Shown here piece after piece: positions 21,895 through 33,290 of a stretch of DNA of 64,000 bases. The translations under genes were made by a program, and so were the position numbers. Within the stretch, counting starts at the first letter, position 1, and the number at the start of each line of letters is the position of its first letter. The notes beneath the pieces were generated by a model that saw nothing but the letters and a program-made list of their open reading frames with translations, had not been told where the DNA came from and searched no databases. The stretch covers positions 13,016,139 through 13,080,138 of the forward strand of contig NW_022097996.1 of the NCBI RefSeq assembly GCF_002288925.2, given 5' to 3'. The stretch is from Delphinapterus leucas. Its lineage: Eukaryota; Chordata; Mammalia; Artiodactyla; Monodontidae.

Positions 21895-22303
21895 GTAACG
21901 ATTTAGTCTTGTTGAAATAGATTTCTAGGCCCAAGATGGAGTCACTCCTGCTCAGGGTGCTACATCAGCAAACCAAAACTTAGGTATCTTTTGCGTCCCT
22001 GTAAATACTCCTCCACTTGACCAGAAATGCAGTATATCCAGTCAGCCAATCTCCAAACACCAAGCCAACTATGGGCTCCATATTTACCTCTTGTTCCTTC
22101 TTAGCCTAATCAAGGCCTCAGCCAACATGTTTTCTATGCTTTCTATTTCTATTTTTCTCTTCCTTGTTCTTTATTCTTTATCCTATAAAAGTTTCCTGTC
22201 TTCATCCCATTTTGCAGTTCTCTGATCAGAGAATGTCTGCTTCATGATGTGTTAAGTAAAGTTTGAATCACTTATATTACCTTCTTAAACATTTTTAACA
22301 GTC
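21895..22303 (+). mobile_element. Possible solo LTR (unclassified)
   Basis: LTR-like features: TATA-type 'cctataaaag' at about 22182, then 'ttgcagttctctgatcagag', 'gtctgcttcatgatg', 'taaagtttgaatcactta', and an end at 'tttttaaca'. The 5' boundary and family are not established. Confidence 0.45.
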
Positions 22304-23110
22304 TTTTGGGGGTGACTCTCTAGGTATCCTGGTTTTTGAAAGCATAACCTCTTTCTGGAAGAGTTGGAAGTACTGCTACCATTTAAAGGTCTAAATTCAT
22401 ACTGCAGTATACTTATTTCACCACTAGATGTTGGTCTTGCCGTTTTGATAATGTTGAAAGGTAGTGCTTCCTAAGGCTGTACTTGTATCTTCATTTAGAG
22501 TTCTGTGCATGAGTTTCTTGGATGACCTACTATGGGTTTAACAGAATCTAAGCCTCTGATTTCAAAACTGAGCCTTGCAGGTTTGCTCAGAAGCTAAGAT
22601 CTTCTGATTTCGGAGCATGGGGTTTTCAATGAGCTAATTGGCACTTAAGTTATTTGAATTAAATTATTCTCAGTTCATTTAATAAGACTGCCTTTTGATT
22701 TTTTTTCTTGCTTCCTTTCAGCAACCAAGTTGAACAACAACAAAAATAAGTGAAATGTAAAATGGATCTGTCTCTTGCCTCTTTATTGACCTGAATGTTT
22801 AGTCCATCAGGAAAATACTTGTGCAATTACATGTATATAGCTCCAGGAAAACTTAGCAAGCTGAAGGAAAGCTGGGGAAATTTAGCAGTCCAGTTTAGAA
22901 GAGAGCATCAATTAGTCATCTTTGTTTAGAAGATGATGGGCAAGTCTACAGCTTGGAAACTAGCTGAAATCTTATAACCAAAACAACAACAAAAAATGAT
23001 AGTACACACAGAAAACAAAAATATACCCTTACCTACAAAGGAATCAAAACATAAAATCAGGTATAGATAATGAGTCTTTCAGGACTCAAGGTCAAGACGT
23101 TGACAATAAA
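22304..23110. other. Gene-free DNA
   Basis: No gene or repeat family is assigned. Confidence 0.5.
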
Positions 23111-23114
23111 TCAA

Positions 23115-23350
23115 CAGAGAAGCTACCAAATATTTATTGTCCACCAATTATTACCCAAGTAACATAATAGATAGTTTACATACATTATCTTATTAAATCC
23201 TCCCAACATATCGATAGGCATACTTGACTCTGTGTACAGAAAAGAAAATTAAAACTCAGAAGAGTTATTTCTTCGAGACCCTCCAGTTAGTAAGTTGTGA
23301 AACTGAGATGTGAATGCAAGTCTTTGGACTTGAAATCCAGGGTCCCTTCC
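23115..23350 (+). repeat. MIR SINE relic
   Basis: 'tacatacattatcttatt', 'aatcctcccaac', 'gaaaattaaaactcagaaga', then 'cttggacttgaaatccaggg' in MIR order. Confidence 0.6.
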
Positions 23351-23424
23351 CCACACTGCAGCTACTCACATGGGAATTTTCATTGAGGAAATGATGTTAT
23401 TGGGCACACATACCCACTTGCAGC

Positions 23425-23812
23425 TGTCTGAGTAGGAATATTACATAATACAATACATACTATGGAATATTATTTAGCCTTAAAAAAAGAAGAAAATCCC
23501 ATCATATGCTATAACATGGATGAACCTAGAGGACACTATGCTAAATGAGATAGCCAGTCAGGAAAAAAAAATACTGTATGATTCCATTTATATAAGGTCT
23601 CTAAAGTTGTCAAAGTCATAGAAGCAGAAAGTAGAATGGTGGCTGCCAAGGGAAATGGGGAGCTGTGGTTTAATGGCTATAGAGTTTCAGTTTTGCAAGA
23701 TGAAAAAGCTGTAGAGATCTGTTGTAAAACAATGTGAATATACTTAACTGTACGCTGAAAAATTGTTAACATAAATTTTATGTTATGTATTTTTTTACTA
23801 TAATTAAAAAAA
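23425..23812 (+). mobile_element. L1 3' region, first of two
   Basis: 'actatggaatattatttagc', 'aacatggatgaacctagagg', 'agaatggtggctgccaaggg', 'gtgaatatacttaactgtac' and an A/T-rich tail. Confidence 0.8.
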
Positions 23813-24585
23813 AAGAATATGCAAAAATGTCTACAAATAATAAATGCTGGAGAGGGTGTAGAGAAAAGGGAACCCTCTTACGCTGTTGGTGGGAATGTAA
23901 ATTGGTGCAGCCACTGCGGAAAACAGCATGGAGTTTCCTTAAAAAACTAAAAATAGAGCTACCATATGACCCAGCAATTTCACTCCTGGGCATATATCCA
24001 GAAAAGCTGAAAGTTTTAATTCAGAAAGATCCATGCACCCCGATATTCATAGCAGCACTATTTACAGTAGTCAAGACATGGAAGCCACCTAATGTCCATC
24101 AACAGATGAATGGATAAAGAAGATGTGGTGTATATATAATGGACTCAGCCATAAAAAAGAATGAAATAATGCCATTTGCAGCAACATGGAGGGATCTGGA
24201 TATTATCATACTAGGTGAAGTAAGTCAGACAAAGAAAGACAAATATTATATGATATCACTTGTATGTGGAATCTAAAAAAACACAAACTTATTTACAAAA
24301 CAGAAATAGACTCACAGACATAGAAAACAAACTTATGGCTATCAAGGGGGGAGGATAAATTAGGAGTATGGGATTAACAGATACACGCCACTATACATAA
24401 AATAGATAAACAACAAGGATTTACTGTATAGCACAGGGAACTATATTGTAATAAACTATAGTGGAAAAGAATCAAAAAAAGAATATAGATATTTACATAT
24501 ATATTTATAACCAAATCACTTTGCTGTACACCTGAAACTAACACAATATTGTAAATCAACTATACTTCAACAAAAAAAGAAAAGA
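23813..24585 (+). mobile_element. L1 ORF2 end plus 3' UTR, second copy
   Basis: A younger L1 follows directly. It keeps a relict ORF2 C-terminal frame at 23785-24117 ([18 protein letters not shown]), then 'tatagcacagggaactatat' and the terminal 'ctgtacacctgaaactaac' with an A-rich end. 5'-truncated. Confidence 0.88.
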
Positions 24586-24639
24586 TGCAAACAAATAATA
24601 TGAGTAATGAAAAAGGAGACATAACTATGGATAAAACAA

Positions 24640-24775
24640 AGACATCATATTGAGGTGATCATTTTGTAATATACACAGATATTGAAGCATTATGTTGTAC
24701 ACCTGCTACTAATATGATTTTATATGTCAACTATATTCCTCATTAAAAATAATAAAATAAGATAAAATAAGACCC
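24640..24775 (+). mobile_element. Old L1 3'-end fragment
   Basis: 'gaggtgatcattttgtaata', then 'gcattatgttgtacacctgc' and an AAATAAT-rich tail: the 3' end of an older L1 subfamily. Confidence 0.75.
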
Positions 24776-25125
24776 TAAGAACAGAAATAAGCATCTATGA
24801 AAAGAGTTGGGAGAGAAGCATTTCAGGCAGAGGGAACAGGGCATGCTAAGGGTGTATGTTTAGAAAGTGAGGAAAAGAGAAAAGTATAGATTTGTTTATT
24901 TCTGTTTACAAGAAAGAAAACAAACCAGAAAGTGGGTTTATAGAATTTTATAACTTCAAAAAAACCCCAAGACATGAAAATAATAAAGGAATATCACCAA
25001 TACCAATAGTTTTATGTTAACATAACTGAAAACTTAGAATGTACAATTGCCTGTAAAAATATTAAGTCCTAATATTTACTCAAGAAGAAATAGAGAACCT
25101 TAATGATTCTGTAACCATTAAGATA
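24776..25125. other. Gene-free, AT-rich; probably old L1
   Basis: A scrap of mid-repetitive sequence ('aggcagagggaacaggg') and AT-rich DNA leading into an L1 relic. No gene. Confidence 0.4.
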
Positions 25126-25530
25126 TTGATTTTTTTCAGTAGTTAAAATTTATACAAAATAAAACACCATACATGGATGATTTTATAAGCAAATTCTATT
25201 AAACATCCAAGAAACAGATAACCCAAAGTTATGTAAATCTTTCCAAAAAATAAAACATGAGGAAACTACTAAAGTCAGTTAATTAGGTTAGCCAAGATCA
25301 GGCAAAGAATATTGGAGAAAGTAGAGGTTAACCTCACTTTATGAATATATATGCAAAAAATTTAAATACATATAGACAAACGGAACCTAAGAATGAAAGT
25401 ATGTATGTGTACACGAATATGTATATCTATGTTTATCTATCTAATCGCAAGAATGTAAAGATGAATTAACATTAGAAACCTATTAATCTAATTGATCACT
25501 TTTACAGAATAGAGGCAAAGGACATATGAT
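25126..25530 (+). mobile_element. Degenerate L1 ORF2 (old subfamily)
   Basis: 'ttataagcaaattctattaa', 'aaatctttccaaaaaataaa', 'cctcactttatgaatatata', then 'aatgtaaagatgaattaac' follow L1 ORF2 order with heavy decay. Confidence 0.6.
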
Positions 25531-26010
25531 TGTGTTTATTAGTGGCTGATATGTCTATGTTATTATAGATATATCCATATTATTTATAGATACGAATTTC
25601 AAAAGCATGCAAGGGAATGAGTAATACTAAACTCAGTCTGCTGCTTCTCTCTGGGAAAGAAAGATGAGAAAGAGATAGAGGAAAGCTATGTAGGAGTCTT
25701 TGTACCCATAATTTTTGTTTTAAGATTCTAAGTAAATCTGATAAAATGTTAAGATTTTAAAGATGAGCAAGAGATATATGGTGTTTATTATAATGTTCTT
25801 TACATTTTTTTACGAGATGTAATAAAAAGAGATCCTTCTGGGGCTGGTCATGCCTACCTAGAAGTTTTTCAATAAAAAACTGTCATTCATATTTTAAAAG
25901 GTACATTACTGTTGTTTAATCCTGAAAAGAAACAGATTGAAATATGACCCATGAAATACATATATATAGTTCCTTTGGTGCTTACTATTTTTTTTTCTTT
26001 CTTACCGATT
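25531..26010. other. Gene-free AT-rich DNA
   Basis: No gene or clear repeat family. Confidence 0.5.
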
Positions 26011-26939
26011 TTTTTTAAACATCTTTATTGGAGTATAATTGCTTTACAATGGTGTGTTAGTTTCTGCTGTATAACAAAGTGAATCAGCTATACATACACA
26101 TACATCCCCAGATGTCCTCCCTCTTGCGTCTCCTTCCCACCCTCCCTGTCCCACCCCTCTAGGTGGTCACAAAGCACCGAGCTGATCTCCCTGTGCTATG
26201 TGGCTGCTTCCCACTAGCTATCTATTTTACGTTTGGTAGTGTATATATGTCCATACCACTCTCTCACTTTGTCTCAGCTTACCCTTTCCCCTCCCCGTGT
26301 CCTCAAGTCCATTCTCTAGTAGGTCTGTGTCTTTATTCCCATCCTGCCCCTAGGTTCTTCATAACCATTTTTTTGTTTTTAGATTCCATATATATATATG
26401 TATTAGCATACGGTATTTGTTTTTTNNNNNNNNNNNNNNNNNNNNNNNNNNNNNNNNNNNNNNNNNNNNNNNNNNNNNNNNNNNNNNNNNNNNNNNNNNN
26501 NNNNNNNNNNNNNNNNNNNNNNNNNCTTTGTGACCACCTAGAGGGGTGGTCACAAAGCACCGAGCTGATCTCCCTGTGCTATGTGGCTGCTTCCCACTAG
26601 CTATCTATTTTACGTTTGGTAGTGTATATATGTCCATACCACTCTCTCACTTTGTCTCAGCTTACCCTTTCCCCTCCCCGTGTCCTCAAGTCCATTCTCT
26701 AGTAGGTCTGTGTCTTTATTCCCATCCTGCCCCTAGGTTCTTCATAACCATTTTTTTGTTTTTAGATTCCATATATATATATGTATTAGCATACGGTATT
26801 TGTTTTTTCTCTTTCTAACTTACTTCACTCTGTAAGACAGACTCTAGGTCCATCCACCTCACTACAAATAACTCAATTTCGTTTCTTTTCATGGCTGAGT
26901 AATATTCCATTGTATATATGTGCCATATCTTCTTTATCC
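26011..26939 (-). mobile_element. L1 3' end, minus strand, broken by an assembly gap
   Basis: One L1 insertion: T-rich tail at left, 'ctttattggagtataattgc', then reverse L1 to 'gctgagtaatattccattg'. Flanks 'tttcttaccgatttt' (26000-26014) and 'tttcttactgatttt' (26940-26954) look like a TSD with one change. Inside, 26162-26425 is repeated exactly at 26545-26808 on the two sides of the N gap. Confidence 0.85.
26426..26525. other. Assembly gap, 100 N
   Basis: Exactly 100 N, the usual placeholder for a gap of unknown size. It sits in an L1 and is flanked by a 264-bp duplication. Confidence 0.99.
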
Positions 26940-27031
26940 TTTCTTACTGATTTTGATTATCAGCTTATTTGACACTAGTCATTGGATTGGGCCGGTGAAA
27001 ATGTGGGTAGAGTTGATTTAAACACTTTGTA

Positions 27032-27205
27032 GGGAATTCCCTGGCAGTCCAGGGGTTAGGACTCTGCTCTCACTGCTGAGGGCCCGGGTTCAATCCCTGG
27101 CTGGGGAACTAAGATCCCACAAACCACACAACGTGGTCAAACACACCCCCGCAAAACAAAAACAAACAAAACCCAAAAAAATCCCCCAAAACAAAAACAA
27201 CAGAA
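27032..27205 (+). mobile_element. Short CHR-type SINE
   Basis: 'ggaattccctggcagtccag', B box gggttcaatccctgg, 'aactaagatcccacaa' and a long A/C-rich tail. A 12-bp TSD, aaacactttgta, lies at 27020-27031 and 27206-27217. Confidence 0.92.
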
Positions 27206-27217
27206 AAACACTTTGTA

Positions 27218-27860
27218 AAAATTTTTTTAATATATGAGATGCAATAATAGAATAATTAAACTAATTCAAGATGTTGAACTGAATGTATTCATCCTCTCTG
27301 CTGAGACACCATTAAATGATAATTAAGAAATTGAAAAAGATATAATCTCACAACAGCTTACGGGACAGGGGAAAAAAAGAGTTCAACCCATTTCTGAAAG
27401 TCAGTTGCAGATAAAAAGGTTTTGATCTGTGAAGCGAAGTGAAGAAGGCAAAGCCCACAGTTTGCATGGTGGGCCCTGCAATAAGCAGGGTGCTGACCTG
27501 CTCAGGAACAGCCCTGGAGAGGCTGCAGTGCAGAGACTGCAGACCAACAGAGGAGCAGGGTGGAGAAGGGCACAGAGATCGATGGGTGGTCTTATGGAAT
27601 GGAGATCACCCACTCTCTTCCCCTAACTCCCCATAACCAGCCCCAAGCAGGACTGCATTCAGTCACTTGGACCACTTCTGCTTCCCCAGTCCCATAGCAC
27701 CACATAAGTACAGTACTATGGGAAAGGGACAGAGTTTTCTGAAGAAATTGACCAAATTGTGTAGGGAGAACTATGGAAGTGAGGTATTAGTGCCTCAGAA
27801 TAAAGTCTCCCACGTTTAACCATTTGGTGGTAGTGGTACAAGGCTGCTTACAAAGGTCAA
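27218..27860. other. Gene-free DNA
   Basis: Two overlapping short frames near 27430-27640 have no recognisable protein. No repeat family is assigned. Confidence 0.5.
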
Positions 27861-28345
27861 ATCTCATCCTCTCATACAAAAATCATATAAACGGATCATA
27901 GACTGTGTTTTTTGTGACTGGCTTCTTTCACATAATGTTTTCAAGGTTCATCCACACTGCAGCATGTATTGGTACTTCCTTTTTAATGCCAAATAATATT
28001 CCATCACTAAGTCATATTTTATTTATCCAGCTGATGGACATTTGGGTTGTTTTGGCCATTATGAATAATGCTGCTATGAATATTATGTGCAAATCTTTGT
28101 GTGGACATAGGTTTTCATTTCTTTTGGGTAGATTCCTAAGAGTAGAATTTCTGGATCATATGGCAACTGTTTTTAATATTTTGGGAAACTGCCAAACTTT
28201 TCCAAGGTACCTGCACTACTTAACTTTCCCACCGGCAATGTTTGAGGCTCCAATTTCTCCACATCCTTGCCAACACTTGTTATTGTCTGTCTTCTTTATA
28301 ATGTTCATTCTAATGGATGTGAGTTGATATCTCCCTGTGGTTTTT

Positions 28346-29184
28346 TTAAATTATTTTTTTATTGAAGTACAGTTGATTTACAATGTTGTGTTAATTTCTG
28401 CTGTACAGCGAAGTGACTCAGTTATACACATATATACATTTTTTTTAATATTCTTTTCCATTATGGTTTATCTTAGGATAATAAATATAGTTCCCTGTGC
28501 TATACAGTTAAGATCTTGTTGTTTATCTATTTCATATGTAATAGTTTACATCTACTAACCCCAAACTCCCAGTCCATGCCTCCCCCACACCATCTTCCCC
28601 TTGGCAACCTCAAATCTGTTCTCTATATCTGTGAGTCTGTTTCTGTTTCATAGATGGGTTCTTGTGTGTCATAGTTTAGATTCCACATATAAGTGATATC
28701 ATACAGTATTTGTCTTTCTCTTTCTGACTTACTTCACTTAGTATGATAATCTCTAGGTCCATCCATGTTGCTGTAAATGGCATTATTTTGTTATTTTTTA
28801 TGGCTGAGTAGTATTCCATTGTATAATTGTATATATGTACCATATCTTCTTTTTTTTTTTTTTTTTTTTTGCGGTAGGCGGGCCTCTCACTGTTGTGGAG
28901 CACAGGCTCCGGACGCACAGGCTCAGCCGCTCTGCGGCATGTGGGATCTTCCCAGACCAGGGTACGAACCCGTGTCCCCTGCATCGGCAGGCAGACTCTC
29001 AACCACTGCGCCACCAGGGAAGCCCCCATATCTTCTTTATCCGTTCATCTGTTGGTGGACATTTAGGTTGTTTCCATGTCTTGTTATTGTGAATAGTGCT
29101 GCTATGAACATAGAGGTGCATGTATCTTTTTGCATTATAGTTTTGTCTGGATATATGCCCAGGAGTGGGATTGCTGGATCATAT
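28346..29184 (-). mobile_element. Younger L1 3' end nested in an older L1
   Basis: Reverse L1 from 'tttattgaagtacagttgat' through 'gctgagtagtattccattg' to 'gggattgctggatcatatgt'. It is itself interrupted by the SINE at 28853-29026. Confidence 0.85.
28853..29026 (-). mobile_element. CHR-type SINE nested in L1, minus strand
   Basis: Poly(T), 'gcggtaggcgggcctctcac', then down to 'gcgccaccagggaagccc'. The TSD catatcttcttt lies at 28841-28852 and 29027-29037. The SINE body lacks the segment usually found between 'gttgtgg' and 'agcacaggctcc'. Confidence 0.92.
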
Positions 29185-29310
29185 GTCTCTCTGTGGATTT
29201 GATTTGCATTTTGCTAATGAGCTATGATGTCAAACATCTTTTCATGTGCTCATCAACTACTCATGTATCTTCTTTGGGGAAATGTCTATTAATATCTTTT
29301 GCCCAAGTGA

Positions 29311-29938
29311 GAGTTCTTCAAACATTTTCTGCTCACACAGTCCCTAGAAGAATTTTGGAAATCTATGTAACCCTTCTTTTGATTTTAAATTGATATCTAA
29401 ACATTATCAACTTAAGTTTAAGTAGTTGCTAGTTGCAAAAGATGTAATTTCCAGAGTATTCTAAGTATAAACATTTTAAAACAAAATTAAGTTACTTTTA
29501 AAATATATCAAATGGACTCTAAATATAATACCCACATGTTATCCATCATCATTTATATAAAAATGCATGAACAAGCTCCTCTTTACCCTTCACCAATTTT
29601 ATATTTCATTTTTCTCCTTGAACTCTTATTTCTATTACTCTGTCTCACATTATTTTAGCCCTAAAAAATATGTCTTATGCTTATAAATCTTGTGTTATAA
29701 TTCTATTGTTCTTCTCTGCAATAAAAGATAAGTGTAAGAATTGTAAATGAAATATTTATTTTATGTAATGACAAGCATTTAAGTATTACAGAGTTTTCTG
29801 GATTGAATTATGATTACAAGTACTATTAGTACACAATTACTTAAAACATGGCTACCTTATAGTAATTACTGCTTTAGCAATATCACTCAATATTTGAAAT
29901 CTTTCCAAATTTGAAGCCAGAAAGCATATATTGACCTA
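29311..29938. other. Gene-free AT-rich DNA
   Basis: No gene or repeat family is recognised. Confidence 0.5.
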
Positions 29939-29939
29939 T

Positions 29940-30182
29940 TATAAAAATATTGTGGAGGGATAAATTAGGAGTTTGGGATTAAAATACATACATTACCATG
30001 TATAAAATAGATAACCAACAAGGACCTACTGTATAGCACAAGGAACTATACTCAATATTTTTTAATAACCTATATGAAAAAGAATCTGAAAAAGAATATA
30101 TATATAACTGAATCACTTTGCTGTACACCTGAAACTAACACAACATTGTAAATCAATTATGCTTCAATAAAAAATAAATATT
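29940..30182 (+). mobile_element. L1 3' end
   Basis: 'tactgtatagcacaaggaac', 'aatcactttgctgtacacct', 'gaaactaacacaacattg', then 'tgcttcaataaaaaataaat'. Confidence 0.88.
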
Positions 30183-31320
30183 TTAATCTATCAGCTAATT
30201 AATTGATCAACTATTCCTTTAATTTTGTTGAAAGCAAAGAATTGGAAAGCACCTAGCTTGCATAAAGATTTATCTCTTCATGGTTAAAGTAATTTACTCA
30301 CTCTATTTCTGGGAAGAATACCAAAAGAGGCTTTACCAAGTCTTATCAAATAACTATTAATTATACCTGCTTATTTTTCACTTAGAGGCACCTTACGTAA
30401 CTTAGAAAGCGTTGGAATATGTATAATTTTAATTTCAATACATCTTTATCAATACAGTGTTAGAAGTGAGATTATCTTATTTTCTATGTGATTTAAATGC
30501 ATTTTTGTCAAAACCTCGTTGATGCAGATTTAACTCATTCAATTTATAGCGAAGGTGGGAAAGCAGAATCAGCACAAGTTCGCAAGCAGATAGATTCTAC
30601 AAAAGACTACATATGGCAATTGGGGATCTGGAAATAGATTCCCTTAGCACTATTTATGCCTGTGAACCCCTTAGAAGGTCCTCCAATCCCTTCAGGGAAA
30701 CAGGTGGCCAGTTCAAAGGCATTTGTGCTTGGTTACCCCTACAGCTAGATCTAGGATCAGACACCTCAGCCTCTCAAATCCAGCACTTTCCCACTCTTCA
30801 GTGTTGTTTCCCAAAACCATGTGGACTTTCAGTATGATCTACAGAGCAACAGCACACCCAAAAAATTTCATTACAGTATCTGGAAAAGATAATATTTGAT
30901 ACATTTAGGTTTTTGTTTTTGTTTTTTTTAAAGTAACAGCAGGCTCCACTCACCATCTAGGATGGTTACCATAGTGATACCTAGAGATTGTTTGCCTGTC
31001 CTCTCTTTAACCCCAGGCTCCACAGTCAACTATTCCCTGGGCATTGAGTTCAAATTCTTAGGTTCTTTTCTTCAAAGGGAAACCAGCAATACACGCATTT
31101 TAGGAGGAGAGAAAGAACGAAAGATGTAAAAAAGGAGAAAGGAAGAGAGAGTGATAGAGAAGTTGTTTCTATTCTTCATTTTGGGGTTTGGATCCTAGGA
31201 GAGAAATGTCAGTGTCCTTAATCTATGCTCTGTTTCAACACTTAATCTTGAAGCAACAGTAAGAGAAGCATCTGATTTTTCCTCTCTTTTCTTTCATAAT
31301 CAACCCATGAAAAGAAAAAA
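30183..31320. other. Gene-free DNA
   Basis: No gene. A purine-rich (GA) stretch lies near 31100-31160. Confidence 0.5.
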
Positions 31321-31400
31321 TCAGAAGAGAGAAAATGAATTCTATTGTGTTAGGTGAACATCAGAAGAGAGAAAATGAATTCTATTGTCTTAGGTGAATG
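31321..31400. repeat. 40-bp tandem duplication
   Basis: Two copies of a 40-bp unit starting tcagaagagagaaaatgaat, at 31321-31360 and 31361-31400. They are identical except for one internal g/c change and the last two bases. Confidence 0.93.
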
Positions 31401-32500
31401 GGAACCAATTCAACTGATAAAATATTGACAGCTGTTCAGCTGTTTATTATTAGCTCTTCTGTAGGGAAGATGAGTTTAATGCAAATAAGCAAATACATAT
31501 TCCCTGAGAATTTCCATTAATAATGCTTTCTTTCTTCCCTCAAAAATCTCATTCTATCGGCATTTGCTTATATTCTGTCTTTGGCTCATATATGAACTAA
31601 GATACTAGCAAGTCTCCGTTTTTGGAGTAACTCTGTGTGCTTTTGAACTCTCATTTATGGTCACTTAAAACATGAGTTCTCATCGGTCCTAGCTTATCCA
31701 ACGCTTTTGGCCTTTTCAGTAGTTTTGAATCAGAGAATCTCAGGTTGTCGGAGGACCCAAAATGCCATCTAGGGTCAAGGCCAGCTCAGAGGTGGAGTGC
31801 TTCCCTTCTGAACTGCTATTACTTTGTGTGGGGAGCAATCTCTTCCACCGAGCCTTGCACCCATCTGTACATTTAAATACATTTGATTGTTAAGACACAG
31901 CTGTGTGTCTTACTTAAGTGATCTTTCTAAATTGGGGAATTCATTTGGAAGAAAATTTTAATCTGGATAACTTCTAAAGTAAGTATTAATCAGTGTAATG
32001 GGCAAAAAGTTTTTTGGCATAAGAAAAAGAAAACACTTTGCAAATTGAAATATCTCAGGCCTATTCCAAAGCATGTCTGTTGTTGTAATGGGATCTGGTA
32101 GTGCAGTTTATTAAATTTGTAGGATAAAGTGATACTGATAGGTGCAGGGAATCTTTTTCAGTGTGCTTCTTTCTCTTCCAGATAATATAATAAAAGAAAT
32201 TGCTAGTTAGCAATAAGGCAGGGAGCCTGTATCTGGAGAGAGAAGCTCCAATGAGTTTGCTTCTTTTAAATGATTGTAGTGATGGATGGCTATTTTTAGA
32301 ACCTGCTAATGAAGCCAAGTGTTGACTTATTTGGTGTGTGTCTGTGGTGCTCTGTCTAAATGACCATTATATGGATTACTTTACTTGCTCATGATTTGAG
32401 CATCCTCAACTCTATTGAAGCATTTTCTTGTAGCAGTCTACAAATTTAAACTGCAGAGGAAAAAAAGAGAGAGATTCTATTTGCCTAGCACCTCTAAAGA
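31401..32500. other. Gene-free DNA
   Basis: No gene or repeat family is recognised. Confidence 0.5.
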
Positions 32501-32584
32501 ACATTCTTGCACTTTGGTCATAACAGGAAGTGTGAGAATTCAGACAAACCTTGACTCAGCTGTGTGACCTTGACCAATATTCTT

Positions 32585-32789
32585 GGGCTTCCCTGGTGGT
32601 GCAGTGGTTGAGAGTCTGCCTGCCGATGCAGGGGACACGGGTTCGTGCCCCGGTCCAGGAAGAACCCACATGCCGCGGAGCGGCTGGGCCCGTGAGCCAT
32701 GGCCGCTGAGCCTGCGCGTCCGGAGCCTGTGCTCCACAACGGCAGAGGCCACAACAGTGAGACACCCACGTACCGCAAAAAAAAAAAAA
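32585..32789 (+). mobile_element. CHR-type SINE, 'cggctgggcccgtgagcc' subfamily
   Basis: Full element from 'gggcttccctggtggtgc' to 'acccacgtaccgc' and poly(A). It seems to lie in a MIR scrap ('cagctgtgtgaccttgacc'). The TSD is not clear. Confidence 0.92.
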
Positions 32790-32796
32790 CAAAAAA

Positions 32797-33039
32797 CTTA
32801 AGTATAAAGGACTAATATCAGCTTTAACTCTTTCCTCTTCTATTGATATTGGCATTTTAACAGGTGTTCAAGCTAAAGAGTTGAAGCTTTGATTTGAGTA
32901 GTTATGTAACAAGAATCTAATCTGAAAGCAAGAGACAACTGGGGCTTCCCTGTCTTTCTGGAAGGGTACCACAAGGGGATCGGGAAAAGGATAGGCCTGG
33001 TACATATGAAACTGTAAGATTTAGAGGAACAATTCCCAG
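32797..33039. other. Gene-free single-copy DNA
   Basis: Nothing is recognised. Confidence 0.45.
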
Positions 33040-33290
33040 TGAATTTGATGAAAGATAACCTGAGTGATAGCCCTGGCTCCATTGTTAACAGGAGATATGA
33101 TCTAGGGGTAAATCCTTCACCTCTGCAGATCTCGCAGCATCCTTATTTAGAAAGTGAGGACGGTAACACCTGTAGGTCTGTTTCTGCCTCACAGGATTGC
33201 TGCAGGAATCCAGTGATATCATGCAGAAATGCTTGGGAGATCTCCGCTCTCCATGTAAACATCACTGCTGTCATCTCTGTTATGTGAGGA
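33040..33290 (+). repeat. MIR SINE relic
   Basis: 'gatagccctggctccattg', 'ggtaaatccttcacctctgc', 'aagtgaggacggtaacacct', 'cacaggattgctgcagg' follow the MIR order. Confidence 0.6.

Larger units (their letters stand above)
27861..29310 (-). mobile_element. Old L1, minus strand, split by a younger L1
   Basis: The left part (27861-28345) has 'ttttcaaggttcatccacac', 'ctgatggacatttgggttg' and 'ttctggatcatatggcaac'. The right part (29185-29310) resumes with 'gatttgatttgcattttgct' and 'tcttttgcccaagt'. The younger L1 between them sits at a repeated 'tct(c/t)cctgtgg'-like sequence. Confidence 0.8.

Noticed and set aside
26163..26818. Pair of identical frames (145 and 90 codons)
   Set aside because: Both are antisense L1 3'-end sequence duplicated across the gap, not a gene pair.
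27905..28327. 140-codon plus-strand frame
   Set aside because: It is the antisense of a minus-strand L1 relic.
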